Source: Mycolicibacterium goodii (lineage in GTDB: Bacteria > Actinomycetota > Actinomycetes > Mycobacteriales > Mycobacteriaceae). Taken from it: a DNA stretch of 64,000 nucleotides. Position numbers and translations under genes: made by a program. The stretch is from assembly GCF_001187505.1 (NCBI RefSeq), contig NZ_CP012150.1, positions 2,790,001 through 2,854,000 on the forward strand, in the 5' to 3' direction. The notes under the pieces were generated by a model. It had not been told where the DNA came from and searched no databases. It worked only from the letters and a program-made list of their open reading frames with translations. Of the stretch, positions 42,527 through 51,255 are shown one piece after another. The number at the start of each line of letters is the position of its first letter. The stretch's first letter is position 1.

Positions 42527-43126
42527 TCATCGGCGCAGCGGCACCACCCCGCGCCGGGGGGTGAGCGCATGGGTCATGGTGACGTCGTGCGGTTCGGCGG
42601 GAAGCGCGTCGAGCAGCTCGTCGTCGCGGACCACCGCGACCAGCCGGGCCGACGGCGATGCGCGGCGCAACGTCCGGTCGTAGAAACCCGCGCCGCGGCC
42701 CAGGCGCGCGCCGGCCCGATCGACGGCCAGCGCGGGCACCAGGATCACCTCGGCCGCACCGACCGCGTCGGGCGCAAGCCACGGCGGCGGGGGTTCGCGC
42801 AGCCCGAATTCGGCGCGGACCAACGAGCCGGGCCGATATTTGCCCCACTGCAGCGGTTGGGGCACGCCATCGGCGTCGTTGCGGGCCACCGGCAGCAACA
42901 CCTGCGCGCCGAGGTCCAGCAAGGTGTCGAGCAGGGCGATCGAGCCGGGTTCTGGCCCCACCGGCACGTACGCGCACACCGTCTGACCCGCGGTCACCAG
43001 CCCCTTCAGCCAACCGCACAACGCCTCGGCCTCGGCGTCGTGGACGTCCTTCGGCACGCCGCGGCGGTTTTGCAGAAGCGCGGCGCGTAACTGGGACTTC
43101 GACCTCGGTGACACGGCCTCCACCAT
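42527..43126 (-). CDS. 5-formyltetrahydrofolate cyclo-ligase
   Basis: A 199-residue protein of the 5-FTHF cyclo-ligase family: SKSQLRAALLQNRRGVP at the start, VCAYVPVGPEPGS, and the conserved C-terminal VILVPALAVDRAGARLGRGAGFYDRTL with the ATP-binding G-R-G-x-G-x-Y-D motif. It converts 5-formyl-THF to 5,10-methenyl-THF using ATP, recycling folate. ATG 43126 (MVEAVSPRSK) is chosen from family length; the open frame continues far upstream only because it is antisense to galU. Matches Rv0992c by position and diverges from galU. Confidence 0.92.
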   Translation of the reverse strand: MVEAVSPRSKSQLRAALLQNRRGVPKDVHDAEAEALCGWLKGLVTAGQTVCAYVPVGPEPGSIALLDTLLDLGAQVLLPVARNDADGVPQPLQWGKYRPGSLVRAEFGLREPPPPWLAPDAVGAAEVILVPALAVDRAGARLGRGAGFYDRTLRRASPSARLVAVVRDDELLDALPAEPHDVTMTHALTPRRGVVPLRR

Positions 43127-43153
43127 TTCAAATTGGGCGTTAATGTGTGAACG

Positions 43154-44077
43154 ATGAGCACGCCTTCGAAAGCCCCTACGGTGTCGATTCCTCATACCGC
43201 AGTCGTTCCGGCGGCAGGTCTGGGTACTCGCTTCCTGCCGGCGACCAAGACTGTGCCCAAAGAACTGTTGCCGGTCGTCGACACGCCCGGTATCGAACTC
43301 GTCGCGGCCGAGGCCGCCGAGGCAGGCGCCGAGCGCCTGGTCATCGTCACATCCGAGGGTAAGGACGGGGTGGTCGCGCACTTCGTCCAGGACCTGGTGC
43401 TGGAGGGCACCCTGGAAGCCCGCGGCAAGAAGACGATGCTGGAAAAGGTCCGGCGCGCACCGGCACTGATCAAGGTCGAGTCGGTGGTGCAGGCCGAGCC
43501 GCTGGGCCTCGGCCACGCCGTCAGCTGCATCGAACCCGTGCTGACCGCCGACGAGGACGCCATCTCGGTGCTGCTGCCCGACGACCTGGTGCTGCCCACC
43601 GGTGTCCTGGAGACCATGTCGAAGGTCCGCGCCAAGCGCGGCGGCTCGGTGCTGTGCGCCATCGAGGTGCCCGGCGACAAGATCAGCGCCTACGGCGTCT
43701 TCGACGTCGAACCCGTTCCCGACGCCGACAACCCGAACGTCCTGCGGGTCAAGGGCATGGTGGAGAAGCCCAAGCCCGAGGATGCGCCGTCGCACTTCGC
43801 CGCGGCCGGACGCTACGTGCTGGACCGCGCGATCTTCGACGCGCTGCGCCGCGTTCCCCGTGGTGCGGGCGGTGAAATCCAGCTCACCGACGCCATCGCG
43901 CTGCTGATCGAAGAGGACCATCCGGTGCACGTGGTGGTGCACCGCGGTGCTCGACACGACCTGGGAAATCCCGGCGGCTACCTGAAGGCTGCGGTTGACT
44001 TTGCGTTGGAACGCGACGACTACGGCCCAGAACTGCGGCAGTGGTTGGTCGAGCGACTGGGCTTGGCAGAGAAGTGA
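43154..44077 (+). CDS. galU: UTP-glucose-1-phosphate uridylyltransferase
   Basis: A 307-residue nucleotidyltransferase. The N-terminal signature VVPAAGLGTRFLPATKTVPKELLPVVDTPGIELV, the VQAEPLGLGHAVSCIEPV segment, and the C-terminal VHRGARHDLGNPGGYLKAAVDFAL are all present. It makes UDP-glucose for trehalose, glycogen, glucolipid and cell-wall polysaccharide synthesis. It is followed by moeA in the same direction, 56 bases later. Confidence 0.96.
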   Translation: MSTPSKAPTVSIPHTAVVPAAGLGTRFLPATKTVPKELLPVVDTPGIELVAAEAAEAGAERLVIVTSEGKDGVVAHFVQDLVLEGTLEARGKKTMLEKVRRAPALIKVESVVQAEPLGLGHAVSCIEPVLTADEDAISVLLPDDLVLPTGVLETMSKVRAKRGGSVLCAIEVPGDKISAYGVFDVEPVPDADNPNVLRVKGMVEKPKPEDAPSHFAAAGRYVLDRAIFDALRRVPRGAGGEIQLTDAIALLIEEDHPVHVVVHRGARHDLGNPGGYLKAAVDFALERDDYGPELRQWLVERLGLAEK

Positions 44078-44133
44078 GCTAACTGCATAGCTGCGCGCCG
44101 AGCTCGGCAGACGGACGGGTAGAAAGGCGTGTT

Positions 44134-45381
44134 GTGCGTTCGGTGGAGGAGCAGCAGGCCAAAGTAGCGGCCGCCGCGGTGGCGCCCCGACCGGTACGGG
44201 TGGCCATAGCCGAATCGCAGGGGCTGATGTGTGCCGAGGAGGTCGTCACCGAACGGCCGATGCCGGGATTCGATCAGGCCGCCATCGACGGCTATGCCGT
44301 ACGCAGTGTGGATGTGCTCGGCGTCGGTTCGGATTCCGAGGACGGCGGCGAGGTCAGCCTGCCGGTCATGGGTGTGATCGAGGCCGGGGCGCGCACGCCG
44401 AGCCGGCTGCAGCCGCGGCAGGCCGCGCGGGTTCAGACCGGTGCGCCGATGCCGACGCTGGCCGATGCGGTGCTGCCGCTGCGCTGGACCGACGGCGGCG
44501 AGAACCGGGTCCGGGTGCTGCGCGGTGTGCGCTCGGGTGCCTATGTGCGACGCACCGGCGACGACGTGCAACCCGGCGACGTCGCGGTGCGCGCAGGCAC
44601 GATCATCGGCCCGGCCCAGGTGGGTCTGCTCGCGGCGGTGGGACGCGACAAGGTGCTGGTGCATCCGCGGCCGCGGCTGTCGGTGATGTGCGTGGGCGGC
44701 GAACTCGTCGACGTGTCCCGCACCCCGGGCACCGGGCAGGTGTACGACGTCAACTCCTATGCGCTGGCCGCGGCCGGACGCGACGCGGGCGCCGAGGTGA
44801 ACCGCGTCGGCATCATCAGCACCGACCCCCGGGAACTGCGCGAAACCGTTGAGGGACAGGTCAACCGCAACGAGATCGTGGTGATCGCCGGTGCCGTCGG
44901 CGGGGCCGCCGCGGAATCCGTGCGCACGGTGCTGTCCGAACTCGGCGACATGGAGGTCGCGCGCATCGCGATGCATCCCGGATCGGTGCAGGGGTTCGGA
45001 CAGTTGGGCCGCGACCGCGTCCCGGTGTTCCTGCTGCCGGCCAACCCGGTCAGCGCGCTCGTGGTCTTCGAGATCATGGTGCGGCCGCTGATCCGGTTGT
45101 CGCTGGGCAAGCGTCAGCCGATGCGGCGCATCGTGCAGGCGCGCACGCTGTCGCCGATCACGTCGATGCCGGGCCGCAAGGGGTATCTGCGTGGACAACT
45201 CATGCGTGATCAGGACACCGGTGAATACCTCGTGCAGGCACTCGGCGGTGCACCCGGTGCCTCGACGCATCTGCTCGCCACGCTCGCGGAGGCCAACTGT
45301 CTGGTGATCGTGCCCGCCGACGTCGAAGAGGTACGGACCGGGGAGACGGTCGACGTCGCGTTCCTGGCGCAGCGCGGCTAG
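44134..45381 (+). CDS. moeA1: MoeA-family protein (MoeA1; gephyrin-like Glp candidate)
   Basis: A 415-residue MoeA. Domains run: VRVAIAESQGLMCAEEVVTERPMPGFDQAAIDGYAV (domain I-III start), GAPMPTLADAVLPLRW, then the MogA-like domain with GTGQVYDVNSYALAAAGRDAGAEVNRVGII and FLLPANPVSALVVFEIMV, and a C-terminal beta domain. The usual N-S-A/AMDGYA is replaced by Q-A-A-I-D-G-Y-A. MoeA proteins insert molybdate into molybdopterin; in corynebacteria the paralogue in this gene neighbourhood (Glp) instead binds FtsZ and a membrane receptor. Which role applies here is not decided by sequence. GTG start at 44134. Confidence 0.88.
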   Translation: MRSVEEQQAKVAAAAVAPRPVRVAIAESQGLMCAEEVVTERPMPGFDQAAIDGYAVRSVDVLGVGSDSEDGGEVSLPVMGVIEAGARTPSRLQPRQAARVQTGAPMPTLADAVLPLRWTDGGENRVRVLRGVRSGAYVRRTGDDVQPGDVAVRAGTIIGPAQVGLLAAVGRDKVLVHPRPRLSVMCVGGELVDVSRTPGTGQVYDVNSYALAAAGRDAGAEVNRVGIISTDPRELRETVEGQVNRNEIVVIAGAVGGAAAESVRTVLSELGDMEVARIAMHPGSVQGFGQLGRDRVPVFLLPANPVSALVVFEIMVRPLIRLSLGKRQPMRRIVQARTLSPITSMPGRKGYLRGQLMRDQDTGEYLVQALGGAPGASTHLLATLAEANCLVIVPADVEEVRTGETVDVAFLAQRG

Positions 45382-45385
45382 CTAG

Positions 45386-46039
45386 ATGGGGATTTTTCGG
45401 GCGAGCGCGGCGCATCCGGGATGGCCGGATCTGGTGGGCCCGCTACGGGTTCCGGCCGGGGTGGTGAGGTTACGTCCGGTCCGCATGCGCGACGCCGCCG
45501 CGTGGAGCCGCATCCGCCTGGCCGATCAGGACCACCTGGAGCCGTGGGAGCCCGTGACGGGCATGGATTGGAAAGTGCGGCACGCGGTTACGTCGTGGCC
45601 GTCGATCTGCTCGGGACTACGCGCCGAGGCGCGACACGGCCGCATGCTGCCGTTCGTGATCGAGTTGGACGGCGAGTTCGTCGGGCAACTGACCATCGGC
45701 AACGTGACGCACGGGGCGCTGCGGTCGGCCTGGATCGGCTACTGGGTGGCGAGCGCCAAGACCGGTGGAGGTATCGCCACGGCCGCGCTCGCGATGGGAC
45801 TCGACCACTGTTTCTCGGCGGTGCAGCTGCATCGCGTCGAGGCCACGGTGCGCCCCGAGAACGCGCCGAGCCGGGCCGTGCTGGCGCATGTGGGGTTCCG
45901 CGAGGAGGGGCTGCTGAAGCGCTACCTCGAGGTGGACGGCGCGTGGCGGGATCATCTGCTGGTGGCCATCACGGCCGAGGAGTTGCCGCAGTCGGCCGCG
46001 CACAACCTGGTGGCGGCCGGGCGCGCGCAGTGGTGTTGA
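45386..46039 (+). CDS. rimJ: GNAT acetyltransferase, RimJ-like
   Basis: A 217-residue GNAT enzyme: VRLRPVRMRDAAAWSRIRLADQDHLEPWEP, then FVGQLTIGNVTHGALRSAWIGYWVASAKTGGGIATAALAMGLDHCF with the acetyl-CoA-binding loop, and HRVEATVRPENAPSRAVLAHVGFREEGLLKRYLEVDGAWRDHLLVAI, typical of RimJ/RimL ribosomal-protein N-terminal acetyltransferases. It begins 4 bases after moeA1 and is therefore co-translated with it. Target protein unknown; the name follows the Rv0995 position. Confidence 0.9.
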   Translation: MGIFRASAAHPGWPDLVGPLRVPAGVVRLRPVRMRDAAAWSRIRLADQDHLEPWEPVTGMDWKVRHAVTSWPSICSGLRAEARHGRMLPFVIELDGEFVGQLTIGNVTHGALRSAWIGYWVASAKTGGGIATAALAMGLDHCFSAVQLHRVEATVRPENAPSRAVLAHVGFREEGLLKRYLEVDGAWRDHLLVAITAEELPQSAAHNLVAAGRAQWC

Positions 46040-46281
46040 CGACGCGCCGGAGTTTCGGCGCGTCGAGAGCGCGTCCCGGCTGCGATTTCTCCGAATCGAC
46101 AGCCCGGTAGGCGATCTCGCCGCAAAACGCCGCAAAACATTGTGATCCGCTGTTACTGATGTGACACCTGTGACTGTTGGTGCTTGTATCGAGTGAATTA
46201 CAGGTGTGTAATTGTGGTCGGCGCGCCGCCCATGGATGCGCTGGTCACAGACCTAGCCTGGAGGGGAAAGGAGCAGGCGTC

Positions 46282-47406
46282 ATGCCGAGCATCCCCCAAT
46301 CACTGCTGTGGATCTCCCTCGTCGTTCTCTGGCTTTTCGTGCTGGTTCCGATGTTGATCAGCAAGCGCGAATCCGTGCGGCGCACGAGCGATGTCGCCTT
46401 GGCGACGCGCGTACTCAACAGCGGCCGAAACGCGCAGCGGCTCAGGCGTGGTCCCGCGGCCGGTCACAACAGCGATCCGCATTGGCGTCCCATGCCGGAT
46501 CATCTCGACGACGACTTGGAAGCCGAACTCGAGGAGACCGAACCTTCGCGACCGCCGAAGCGTGCCGTGGTGGTGGCGGCCGCGGCCACCGAACCCGCCG
46601 AGCCCGATTACCTCGACGTCGACATCGTCGAGGAGGACTCCGGTGCGCTGCCCCTCGGCGCCACCCACGTCCAGGAGGTCGAGGACGTCGAAGAGGCGAC
46701 GCTCGTCGACGACGACCCGCAGACCGACCAGCTGCCGCTGAATCTCGAAGAGCCGGCCGAGGATGCCGCCGAGGACGTCACCGAGGAACCGGCCGAGGAT
46801 GTCTCCGAGGAACCGGCCGAACAGACGCAGGAACCCGTCGACGAGGACGACACCGCCGACGACCAATCCGATCTCGCGGCCCACGAATACGAGTACGTCG
46901 CAGATTCGTCGGGCCTTGAGGCCGAGGCCGAACCGGAGACCGCCGAGGACGAGGCACCCGCCTCGGCGATGAGCCACTCGCGGCAACGGCGCATGGAGTC
47001 CAAGACCGCACAGCAGGTCAGCGAGCGCAAGTACCGGTTCCGCAAGCGCGTGCTGAGCCTGTTCGCGCTGATCCTCGTGGGCTCGGCCGCCGCGGCGTTC
47101 CTGCTGACGCCCACGGCCTGGTGGGTGTGCGGCACCGCCGCGACGCTGACCGTGCTGTACCTGGCGTACCTGCGCAGGCAGACCCGCATCGAGGAGCAGT
47201 TGCGACGCCGCCGCGCGCAGCGGCTACGGCGGTCGCGGCTCGGCGTGGAGAACACCGACGACAGCAAGCTCGACGTGGTGCCTGCGCGGTTGCGGCGCCC
47301 CGGCGCGGTGGTGCTCGACATCGACGACGAGGACCCGATCTTCGAACACCTGGAGTACACGAGGTTCACCCGCGAATACGATCTACCGCGGGCGTCGGGG
47401 CAGTAG
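46282..47406 (+). CDS. Multi-pass membrane protein with acidic linker (GlpR-like, Rv0996 position)
   Basis: A 374-residue protein. One membrane helix at residues 5-25 (QSLLWISLVVLWLFVLVPMLI), then a long acidic disordered region of roughly residues 70-230 (repeated EPAEDVTEE/EPAEDVSEE), and two close helices (VLSLFALILVGSAAAAFLL and WWVCGTAATLTVLYLAYL), ending in a basic arginine run. A strong aaaggag site precedes ATG 46282. The three-gene order moeA-rimJ-membrane protein matches the corynebacterial glp locus, whose membrane receptor GlpR binds the MoeA-like Glp during division; homology by position is inference. Confidence 0.8.
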   Translation: MPSIPQSLLWISLVVLWLFVLVPMLISKRESVRRTSDVALATRVLNSGRNAQRLRRGPAAGHNSDPHWRPMPDHLDDDLEAELEETEPSRPPKRAVVVAAAATEPAEPDYLDVDIVEEDSGALPLGATHVQEVEDVEEATLVDDDPQTDQLPLNLEEPAEDAAEDVTEEPAEDVSEEPAEQTQEPVDEDDTADDQSDLAAHEYEYVADSSGLEAEAEPETAEDEAPASAMSHSRQRRMESKTAQQVSERKYRFRKRVLSLFALILVGSAAAAFLLTPTAWWVCGTAATLTVLYLAYLRRQTRIEEQLRRRRAQRLRRSRLGVENTDDSKLDVVPARLRRPGAVVLDIDDEDPIFEHLEYTRFTREYDLPRASGQ

Positions 47407-47472
47407 TGCGAAGGTCGGAGGCCCGGTTTCATATCCGGGGCCTCCGGCTGGTAGCCTTTCGTTCCGGCACAA

Positions 47473-47545
47473 GGGGCTATGGCGCAGTTGGTAGCGCGAC
47501 TCGTTCGCATCGAGTAGGTCAGGGGTTCGATTCCCCTTAGCTCCA
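47473..47545 (+). tRNA. tRNA-Ala, anticodon CGC
   Basis: 73 nucleotides folding as a cloverleaf: acceptor ggggcta/tagctcc with the G3-U70 wobble that identifies tRNA-Ala, D arm around gcgcagttggtagcgc, anticodon stem actcg/cgagt with loop ttcgcat giving anticodon CGC, and T arm aggggttcgattcccct. Discriminator A at 47545; CCA is not encoded. It reads the frequent alanine codon GCG. Confidence 0.97.
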
Positions 47546-47550
47546 CAAAC

Positions 47551-47575
47551 AAAACCCCAGCTCAGCTGGGGTTTT
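47551..47575 (+). terminator. Rho-independent terminator after tRNA-Ala
   Basis: Stem aaaacccca (47551-47559) / tggggtttt (47567-47575) with a 7-base loop that can itself extend the pairing. Begins 6 bases after the tRNA. The A/T-ended stem allows termination in either direction. Confidence 0.88.
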
Positions 47576-47671
47576 CTCGTCTGTGACACACGACCCGGCC
47601 GCGCAAACTCCAGGCCAGATACCCCGAACTGGACCGAGTCCCGCACACGCGTGCCGAGGTGTAATGGTTGC

Positions 47672-48516
47672 GTGGCGTCGAGCAGACCGACCGGGGTGCA
47701 CTTCAGCATGATCGGCGGCGCCCCTGGCGTCGAGCGGTTGCAGGCCAGCCTGCGCGGTGAAGGGTTCACGCCGCACCGGCACGACACCTATGCGATCGGC
47801 ATGACTCTGTCTGGCGTGCAGACTTTTTCGACCGTGGTGCCACCCGGGTCTGCCTTCCCGGGCAGTGGCATGTGCTGCATCCCGACGAACTGCATGACGG
47901 GGTTCCCGGCACCGACGCCGGGTTCGCCTACCGCATCTTCTACGTCGACCCCGCGGTGATCTTCGAATCGCTGGGCAAGCGCCTGCCGTTCGTCGCCGAT
48001 CCGGTCGTGGACGGGGCCACGGTGCCGCGTGCGCTCACCCGGTTCCTGCAACGCACCGACGACGAGGACGACGAGCTGGCCGCGACCGACGTCGTCACCG
48101 TGATCGCCGACATGCTCGACGCGCACAGCCGGCCCGGCCGGGCCGGCACCCCGCGGGTGGACCGTGCGGCGGTCACGCGGGTACGGGACAGCCTGATGGA
48201 CAACCCGACTCGCCGCTACCGCGCCGCCGAGGTGGAACGCATCGCGGGGATGGACCGGTGGTCGCTGGCCCGCCAGTTCCGCGCCGCGTTCGGCACCAGC
48301 CCGAGCCGGTTCCGTTCGATGCGCCAACTCGAATTGGCGCGCGCCCTGATCATCGGCGGCATGCCGCTCGCCGACGTCGCGCACGCCGCGGGATTCGCCG
48401 ACCAGGCGCACTTCACCCGGATGTTCAAGGCCGCCTACGGTTTGACGCCCGCCGCGTGGAGCGGCGCGGTGCATCACAACCCGCCGGCGACGTCCAGCAC
48501 GGATCCGGTGACGTAA
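47672..48516 (+). pseudogene. AraC-family regulator interrupted by a frameshift
   Basis: Two frames form one AraC protein. The first gives VASSRPTGVHFSMIGGAPGVERLQASL and the cupin-like FTPHRHDTYAIGMTLSGVQTF; the second resumes with CLPGQWHVLHPDELHDG and continues through two helix-turn-helices (YRAAEVERIAGMDRWSLARQFRAAFGTSPSRF and MPLADVAHAAGFADQAHFTRMFKAAYGLTPAAW). The switch, one base short, falls in the gactttttcg tract at 47821-47830. It converges with an SDR/MFS/dehydrogenase operon that it probably controls. If genuine, the ligand domain is lost from the DNA-binding part; a start at an internal codon (ORF from 47872) could still yield a 214-residue fragment. Confidence 0.7.
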
Positions 48517-49205
48517 CCGGCGTCGGCCGACAACAACCACACGACGGCGGCGGCGATCTCATCCGGTTCGGCGACCCGCCCGACCGGGATGTGCCGCGCG
48601 ACCCGGCCGGGCCGCTCGGCGTCGCCCGCGCGGGCATGGATGGTGGTGTTGGTGGTGCCGGCCCGCACGCAGTTCACGTGAATACCGGAGGCGCCCAGTT
48701 CTTTCGCGAGGCCCACCGTGAGTATGTCGAGCGCGGCCTTCGTCGCGGCGTACACGACGTACTCACCGGGTGAACCCGTGCGGGCCGCCACCGAGGACAC
48801 GTTGACGATGTCGCGGCGGTCAGCCGTCGTCGACCCCGACTGCCATCGGCGCGCGGCCTCACGGCACAGCCGCGCCACGGCAACGAGATTCACCTCGACG
48901 GTACGGCGAAGTGAATCGTCGTCGAGTGCGGTCAACGGCCCCAGCGGTCCCGTCACCCCCGCGTTGTTCACCAGTGCGGTCACCGGGCCGTGCGTCTGCG
49001 CGATGTCGAACAACCGCATCGGCGCGTCGACGTCGGTGACGTCGAGGCGCACACCCCGCACGCCCGCGCCGCAGGCGCGCTCGACGTCGGCCGCATCCCG
49101 GTCGGAGCCCGAATGCGTGAACACCACGCGGTGGCCTTCCCCGGCCAGTCGCTCGACGATCTGACGACCGATGCCCCGGCTGCCTCCGGTCACGATCACC
49201 GTCAT
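48474..49205 (-). CDS. Short-chain dehydrogenase/reductase
   Basis: A 243-residue classical SDR: MTVIVTGGSRGIGRQIVERLAGEGHRVVFTH (nucleotide motif TGGSRGIG), LVNNAGVTGPLG (NNAG), catalytic Ser in NVSSVAARTG, YxxxK in YVVYAATKAALD, and the C-terminal DEIAAAVVWLLSADAGYVTGSVLDVAGGL. It oxidises or reduces a hydroxy/keto group with NAD(P)H. ATG 49205 is chosen because gggagg precedes it. It overlaps the end of the AraC gene tail-to-tail by 43 bases. Confidence 0.9.
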   Translation of the reverse strand: MTVIVTGGSRGIGRQIVERLAGEGHRVVFTHSGSDRDAADVERACGAGVRGVRLDVTDVDAPMRLFDIAQTHGPVTALVNNAGVTGPLGPLTALDDDSLRRTVEVNLVAVARLCREAARRWQSGSTTADRRDIVNVSSVAARTGSPGEYVVYAATKAALDILTVGLAKELGASGIHVNCVRAGTTNTTIHARAGDAERPGRVARHIPVGRVAEPDEIAAAVVWLLSADAGYVTGSVLDVAGGL

Positions 49206-49222
49206 GGGCCCTCCCGTCTGGT

Positions 49223-50380
49223 TCAACTGCGTCGCGCCGCCAGGATGGCCAGCACGCCGAGAGCCGCGAAGATCGCCGCGGCGGTTCGGTAGGAGTCCAG
49301 CGTGGCCGCGATGGCCGACCCGGCGGCCGGTCCCAGCGCCATCGCGATCGCGATCGGACGGTGGAACCGGCCGAGGATCGTGGCGTAGGACTCAGCACCC
49401 CACCGGTCGGTGACCGCGGTGGCGACCGACAGCGTGTGGGTGCCGCGCGCCGCACCCGCGAACATCGCGGCCGACGCGACCAGGGCCAGGGGAGCGGTGA
49501 CCACGGCAAGGATGCCCATGCCCGCGGTGCTCGCCGCGACCTGCATGGCGGTGCGGGCCCTGGCGGTGCCGCGGTGCCGCAGCGGCAGGTACAGCACGCG
49601 GCCGAAGACCTGCCCCACGCCGATCAACCCGAACACGATCGCCGCGCTGTGGTATCCGAATCCCAGCTCGGTGAGCAGCGGGATGACGTTGAGCGTCACC
49701 GCGTACAGCCCCAGGGCCGTCATCGCCAACGCGAGGCGGCTGAAGCGAAACGGCGTGCTGCGCACGATCTGTGTCACGTACTCGGCGTGCTCGGCACCCT
49801 CGCGCGCCGGCCTGCGCCACGCCGACGACAGCAGCAGGAACGCCGCTCCGGTGCTCAGCACGCCGTACCCGAGTCCGAGCGCCACCAGGGTCATCCGCCA
49901 GCCGAGTTGTTCGTCGAGCGCGGCGGTCAACGGTGCGAACGCCGTCGAGGACACCCCGCCGGCCAGGGTGATCGCCGTGAGCGGCCAGGCCCGCGCGGTG
50001 CCGAACCACTGTGTCGCGGCCGCGAATGCGGGCGGGTACAGCGTGCAGGCCTGGGCGCCGCCGACGATCAGCCAGGCCACGGCGAACAACGGCAGCCATG
50101 CCGTGACGCCGCCGAGAATCAGCGCCGCGGCGCCGACGAGGGAGCCCAGCGTCATCACCGGTCGCGGGCCGTGGCGGTCGACCATGCGGCCCGCCCACGG
50201 GGTGGCGAACGCGGCGCACAACAGGCTGGCGGTGTACACGACGGGAACGGCCAGCGGTGGCCAGTCGGTGGCCGCGGTGATCCGCACCCCGATCACCGGA
50301 AGCGTGTAGTAGAGGATGCCCCAACTGAGGAACTCGACCACGCACAGACCCGCCAGCGCCGCGGTCGAGCGCCTGCTCAC
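49223..50380 (-). CDS. MFS transporter
   Basis: A 385-residue MFS protein: SRRSTAALAGLCVVEFLSWGILYYTLPVIGVRITAATDWP is the first helix, followed by the loop 2-3 motif AFATPWAGRMVDRHGPRPVM and about ten further helices, ending with SYRTAAAIFAALGVLAILAARRS. GTG 50380 overlaps the stop of the dehydrogenase upstream as GTGA. It likely carries the substrate or product of the linked dehydrogenases. Some members of this group are monocarboxylate-like permeases; the substrate is uncertain. Confidence 0.85.
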   Translation of the reverse strand: MSRRSTAALAGLCVVEFLSWGILYYTLPVIGVRITAATDWPPLAVPVVYTASLLCAAFATPWAGRMVDRHGPRPVMTLGSLVGAAALILGGVTAWLPLFAVAWLIVGGAQACTLYPPAFAAATQWFGTARAWPLTAITLAGGVSSTAFAPLTAALDEQLGWRMTLVALGLGYGVLSTGAAFLLLSSAWRRPAREGAEHAEYVTQIVRSTPFRFSRLALAMTALGLYAVTLNVIPLLTELGFGYHSAAIVFGLIGVGQVFGRVLYLPLRHRGTARARTAMQVAASTAGMGILAVVTAPLALVASAAMFAGAARGTHTLSVATAVTDRWGAESYATILGRFHRPIAIAMALGPAAGSAIAATLDSYRTAAAIFAALGVLAILAARRS

Positions 50381-51255
50381 GCGGCGACGGTGCGGGCACG
50401 GATGGCGTGGATCACCGCCGCCATGTCCTCGGTCGGGTGCCCGAGCGCCACGGCCTCGCCGTACAACGCGTGGCACGCATCGAGCATCGGGGAGGCGATC
50501 CCGCGGGTACGGGCCGCCCGGGTGATCAGCCCGGTGTTCTTGTGCACGTCGGCCAGACCGGCCTGCACGTCGAAATCCTCGTGCGCGAGCTTGGCCGACT
50601 TCACCCGCGACACCGCCGAGGCCATCGGGCCCGCGTCCAGGATGCGGTCGAGCAGCGCCTGGTCGAGGCCGTGGCTCTCGGCGAAGTGGTAGGCCTCGGC
50701 GAGTCCGGTCACCATGCAGATCATGTACAGGTTCACCGCGAACTTGGTGAGCAACGCATTGGGCGGTGTGCCGCAATCGAACACCGCGGCGCACATGGGT
50801 GCGACGACCTCGCGGACATGCGCGCAGTCGTCGGGTGCACCGGCGAGCATCGCGACCAGTTCACCGGCTTCGGCGGGACTGCGCGAACCCGATACCGGAG
50901 CTTCGACGTAGCACCCACCGGCCTCGGTGACGCGCTCGGCGAGCCACTGTGAGTACGCGGGGCTGACGGTACCCATCTGCACGACCGTGTGACGGCGCAC
51001 GAGATCATCGAAAGCGCTTGTGCGGCAACCCAGGACGTCGTCGATGGCGGGTTCGTCGGCGAGCATCACCAGGACCGTCTCGCAGCGGGCGAACACCTCA
51101 CCGACGTTCGACGCCACGTGGGCGCCCGCGGCCTCGACGGGCAGGCAGCGGCCGAGCGTGCGGTTCCACACCACCAGCGGAGTGCCGGACCACACCAGGT
51201 TGAGCGCCATTGGTTGGCCCATGATGCCCAAACCGACAAATCCCACTGTCTTCAC
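50377..51255 (-). CDS. NAD(P)-dependent beta-hydroxyacid dehydrogenase
   Basis: A 292-residue 3-hydroxyisobutyrate dehydrogenase-type enzyme: TVGFVGLGIMGQPMALNLVWSG at the start, CYVEAPVSGSRSPAEAGELVAMLAG in the substrate loop, and the catalytic-lysine region ... PPNALLTKFAVNLYMICMVTGLAEAYHFAESHGLD. It resembles GlxR and its relatives but sits in a different operon. It is the first gene of a leftward unit that continues with the MFS permease and the SDR. Substrate is a beta-hydroxyacid not identifiable from sequence. Confidence 0.87.
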   Translation of the reverse strand: MKTVGFVGLGIMGQPMALNLVWSGTPLVVWNRTLGRCLPVEAAGAHVASNVGEVFARCETVLVMLADEPAIDDVLGCRTSAFDDLVRRHTVVQMGTVSPAYSQWLAERVTEAGGCYVEAPVSGSRSPAEAGELVAMLAGAPDDCAHVREVVAPMCAAVFDCGTPPNALLTKFAVNLYMICMVTGLAEAYHFAESHGLDQALLDRILDAGPMASAVSRVKSAKLAHEDFDVQAGLADVHKNTGLITRAARTRGIASPMLDACHALYGEAVALGHPTEDMAAVIHAIRARTVAA

